Below, piece after piece: positions 61,540 through 64,000 of a DNA stretch of 64,000 nt. Under the pieces are notes generated by a model, which was given only the letters and a program-made list of their open reading frames with translations, ran no database searches and was not told the origin of the DNA. This DNA is from Bacteroidota bacterium (GTDB lineage: Bacteria; Bacteroidota; Bacteroidia; Chitinophagales; Chitinophagaceae). The stretch spans positions 248,001-312,000 of the forward strand of contig JAEYWX010000015.1 of the NCBI GenBank assembly GCA_023428755.1, given 5' to 3'. Made by a program: the position numbers and the translations under genes. Each line of letters opens with the position of its first letter. The first letter of the stretch is position 1.

Positions 61540-62610
61540 ATGAAAATACTTCTACAATGGGCAACAGTTATTCCGATTGTTGCATGGGTACTTTATTTCT
61601 CCGGCATGATCGACAACAACGGTATGTTCCAGGCCGCTGCTGTTGTATTATTATTACTGAGTGTAATGTCGGCAGTTCATCACTCGGAGATCATTGCACA
61701 GCGGGTGGGAGAACCATACGGCACTATCATCCTGGCTGTAGCAGTAACCATTATTGAAGTATCCATTATTGTATCGCTGATGATGTCGGGTGGAGAAGAA
61801 ACCGCTGCGCTGGCAAGAGATACGGTTTACTCAGCTACCATGCTTATCTTGAACGGAATTGTGGGGCTGAGCCTGTTTATCGGCGGTCTAAAATTTCATG
61901 AGCAAAGCTTCTCCAAACATTCAGCAACTATTGCCCTGGTATCGCTGGTAGCAATCATAGTTCTTACGTTGGTGTTTCCCACGTTTACTTCCAGTATTGA
62001 AGGGCCGTATTACTCTACCCCACAACTCATCTTTGTTTCCATTGCCTGCCTTGTGATCTATGCATTCTTTTTGTTTGCGCAAACATCACGACACAGAGAA
62101 TATTTTCTTTCGGAAGGGGAAGATGAAGAACATACAACACCTGTAAAGATCAGTAACCCGGTACTGTTTACCAGCCTTGGTTTTCTGCTGGTAAGTTTAG
62201 GCATCGTGGTATTGCTTGCAAAAACATTATCACCCACCATTGAATCCATTGTAATCGGGTATCAGCTTCCCAAAGCATTGGTAGGCGTAATCATTGCGGC
62301 TGTGATCTTATTGCCCGAAGGTATTGCCGCTATTATTGCGGCAAGAAAAAACAGGTTGCAAACGAGTCTTAACCTTGCACTTGGATCAGCTTTGGCAAGC
62401 ATCGGGCTTACCATTCCGTGCGTGGCAGTGGTAAGCAGGATCAACAATATGAACATCATTCTAGGGTTGGATATAAAATCCATCATCCTGCTTGCATTAT
62501 CGGTTTTCACCGTGTTACTGTCGCTGGCAAGCGGCCGCACCAATGTGGTGTACGGCGCTGTGTTACTGGTAAATCTGCTGGCATTTATTTTCATGATCAT
62601 TCACCCGTAA
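61540..62610 (+). CDS. Ca2+/H+ (cation) antiporter, ChaA-like
   Basis: A 356-residue membrane protein with about 11 helices in two inverted repeats. The CaCA alpha motifs are GEPYGTIILAVAVTIIEVSIIV (about 47-68, with the transport Glu) and LVGVIIAAVILLPEGIAAIIAARKN (about 245-270). An acidic loop (LSEGEDEEHTT) joins the halves. It exchanges cytoplasmic Ca2+ (or Na+/K+) for protons. Confidence 0.9.
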   Translation: MKILLQWATVIPIVAWVLYFSGMIDNNGMFQAAAVVLLLLSVMSAVHHSEIIAQRVGEPYGTIILAVAVTIIEVSIIVSLMMSGGEETAALARDTVYSATMLILNGIVGLSLFIGGLKFHEQSFSKHSATIALVSLVAIIVLTLVFPTFTSSIEGPYYSTPQLIFVSIACLVIYAFFLFAQTSRHREYFLSEGEDEEHTTPVKISNPVLFTSLGFLLVSLGIVVLLAKTLSPTIESIVIGYQLPKALVGVIIAAVILLPEGIAAIIAARKNRLQTSLNLALGSALASIGLTIPCVAVVSRINNMNIILGLDIKSIILLALSVFTVLLSLASGRTNVVYGAVLLVNLLAFIFMIIHP

Positions 62611-62628
62611 AAAGAACTATTCATTAAC

Positions 62629-62659
62629 GCAGATACAAGATCCTTTTTCCTGTATCTGC
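62629..62659 (+). terminator. Hairpin after the antiporter gene
   Basis: GCAGATACA (62629-62637) pairs with TGTATCTGC (62651-62659). There is no T-tract, so termination is uncertain. Confidence 0.4.
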
Positions 62660-62780
62660 CCGGCAGACTGTAATCAGGTAGGCAGTTATTTCTGCAACAG
62701 TAGAAGTTCCGTTTACTGTTGCATTTTCATTTCTGCAATTAATTTCAGAACTTACTGCTGCACAAATCAGCCATGCAGCT

Positions 62781-63893
62781 ATGAATCATATCAGTTACCA
62801 CCTGATCACCTACAACCGCAAACCCCGCATCCTGCTTCGTTTTGCGCATAACAAAACCTGGAACGAGCGTATTAAAAAAGTACCCGATGCCCGCTGGAGT
62901 AATACGTACAAAGGCTGGCATATTCCCGATACAGAAGAGAACCGGAAAAAATGTGGCATTGAACCCGCTACAGCATTAAGCGTACAACAGCAAAAAGTAC
63001 AAACAACTTCCATCCGTCTTTCGGCCAACAACAAAGCACAGTTACTGCTGTTTCTTGAACAACTGGCATTAAAAAAATACAGCAAGAGTACGTTACAAAC
63101 GTATCGCAATGAGTTTATGCAACTGCTGCAACTTTTAAAAGATGTGCATGTGCAAGACTTAACGCCCGAACATCTGAAACGGTATATGCTGTACTGTGCA
63201 GTGAAGTTGCAGCTGAGCGAAAACACATTGCACAGCCGATTGAATGCGTTGAAATTTTACTTTGAACAGGTACTGAAACGTGAAAAGTTTTTTTGGGAGA
63301 TTCCGAGACCCAAAAAACATCTTATACTACCAAAAGTATTAGGAGAACAAGAAATAGCAAAATTATTTAATGCCCTTACTAACAAAAAACATAAAGCCAT
63401 TTTATTTACGGCTTATAGTGCAGGATTGAGGGTAAGTGAAGCTGTTCGGTTGAAATTGTCTGATATCGATAGCGACCGTATGCAAATACTTGTTGAAAAA
63501 GCTAAAGGCAAAAAAGACAGATATATTACACTGAGCCCCATACTTCTTGATGTACTCCGCTCATATATAAAGGAACAGACGAAGCGGCCAAAAAAATATT
63601 TGTTTGAAGGAGAGATCGAAAACGAGCCCTATCCTTCTCGTACTGCACAAAAGGTTTTTCAACGAGCAAAAGAAAAAGCAGGTATTCAAAAACAGGTAAG
63701 CTTTCATAGTTTGCGTCATAGTTTTGCCACGCATTTACTTGAAAAGGGTGTTGATATCCGCTATATAAAAGATATTCTTGGGCACTTCAGCCTTAAAACC
63801 ACAGAACGATACCTTCATGTTTCTAAAGAAAAGCTGGTAAACATCAGCAGCCCGCTTGATGATATTTGGGAAAAGGGAACGATACAATGGTAA
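62781..63893 (+). CDS. XerD-like tyrosine recombinase
   Basis: A 370-residue recombinase. An extra N-terminal 70-residue piece (YNRKPRILLRFAHNK, WSNTYKGWHIPD) precedes a SAM-like core-binding domain (about 85-170) and the catalytic domain. All catalytic residues are present: Arg217 in SAGLRVSEAV, the Lys in AKGKKDRYI, HSLRHSFATH (His309, Arg312), LGHFSLKTT and Tyr344 in ERYLHVS. The intact Arg contrasts with the island integrase. The N-terminal piece is typical of Bacteroidota recombinases of unknown target. It is followed directly by a 20-bp palindrome. Confidence 0.92.
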   Translation: MNHISYHLITYNRKPRILLRFAHNKTWNERIKKVPDARWSNTYKGWHIPDTEENRKKCGIEPATALSVQQQKVQTTSIRLSANNKAQLLLFLEQLALKKYSKSTLQTYRNEFMQLLQLLKDVHVQDLTPEHLKRYMLYCAVKLQLSENTLHSRLNALKFYFEQVLKREKFFWEIPRPKKHLILPKVLGEQEIAKLFNALTNKKHKAILFTAYSAGLRVSEAVRLKLSDIDSDRMQILVEKAKGKKDRYITLSPILLDVLRSYIKEQTKRPKKYLFEGEIENEPYPSRTAQKVFQRAKEKAGIQKQVSFHSLRHSFATHLLEKGVDIRYIKDILGHFSLKTTERYLHVSKEKLVNISSPLDDIWEKGTIQW

Positions 63894-63939
63894 AGGCGAC
63901 ATGTCGCCTTTTACTCTTCAACAATTTAAAAAGGCGACA
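63892..63939. repeat. 20-bp perfect palindrome plus a third half-site
   Basis: AAAGGCGACATGTCGCCTTT at 63892-63911 is a perfect palindrome, and the half AAAGGCGACA recurs directly at 63930-63939. It begins inside the recombinase stop codon. It may be a recombinase binding site, or a terminator since TTT follows. Confidence 0.7.
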
Positions 63940-64000
63940 AGGCATATGTTGAAAATCAAATACTTGAGAAATTTGGTTTTATCGGGAGTGGCGCATAATT

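Overview
The window looks like chromosomal DNA of a Bacteroidota bacterium, most likely family Chitinophagaceae (perhaps close to Lacibacter; this is an impression from protein style, not a search). The reasons are SusC/SusD genes, a type IX secretion sorting domain, Bacteroidota-type promoters (TAnnTTTG, no clear Shine-Dalgarno sites), the rpmB-rpmG-DUF4295 order, a tmRNA whose tag ends in AMAA, and membrane-anchored MutS-like and DUF445 proteins.

Region 1 (1-8603) is an accessory island next to tRNA-Asp. It holds the 3' end of a large unknown protein cut by the window edge, about 1.3 kb of pyrimidine-rich, palindrome-rich DNA, an HNH nuclease, a 210-bp nested inverted repeat, a DUF6943-like protein, and a compact module. 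That module is a four-gene minus-strand operon (250-aa unknown, DUF5675, two tiny membrane proteins), a small plus-strand protein and a tyrosine integrase beside the tRNA.

Region 2 (8604-18208) is core-like: a Gfo/Idh oxidoreductase with a polyprenyl glycosylphosphotransferase, two tandem M1 peptidases (the second fused to a predicted outer-membrane barrel), a FemAB-like protein, IspD and an isoaspartyl peptidase.

Region 3 (18441-41495) is the centrepiece: a 12-gene minus-strand sialoglycan utilisation locus with a divergent GntR/FCD regulator. Predicted flow: two sialidases, a sialate O-acetylesterase, a GH2 enzyme and two GH20 enzymes (one carrying an SGNH esterase domain) strip glycans. 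SusC/SusD import the products, an MFS permease crosses the inner membrane, a kelch mutarotase and NanA give ManNAc plus pyruvate, and an AGE epimerase gives GlcNAc. Palindromic operators lie at both divergent promoters, a terminator follows susD, and the MFS gene carries an apparent one-base frameshift close to its start.

Region 4 (41496-64000) is mostly housekeeping: a serine recombinase remnant beside tmRNA, MutS-like ATPase, RseP, Dxr, a GH3-family enzyme, L21, L27, a Lys/Ala/Pro histone-like protein, FtsY, DUF4295, L33, L28, OsmC, MutS, an AraC regulator, a HigBA-like toxin-antitoxin pair, tRNA-His, DUF445, an outer-membrane barrel protein, a secreted EEP-family enzyme, a Ca2+/H+ antiporter-like protein and a XerD-like recombinase followed by a 20-bp palindrome.
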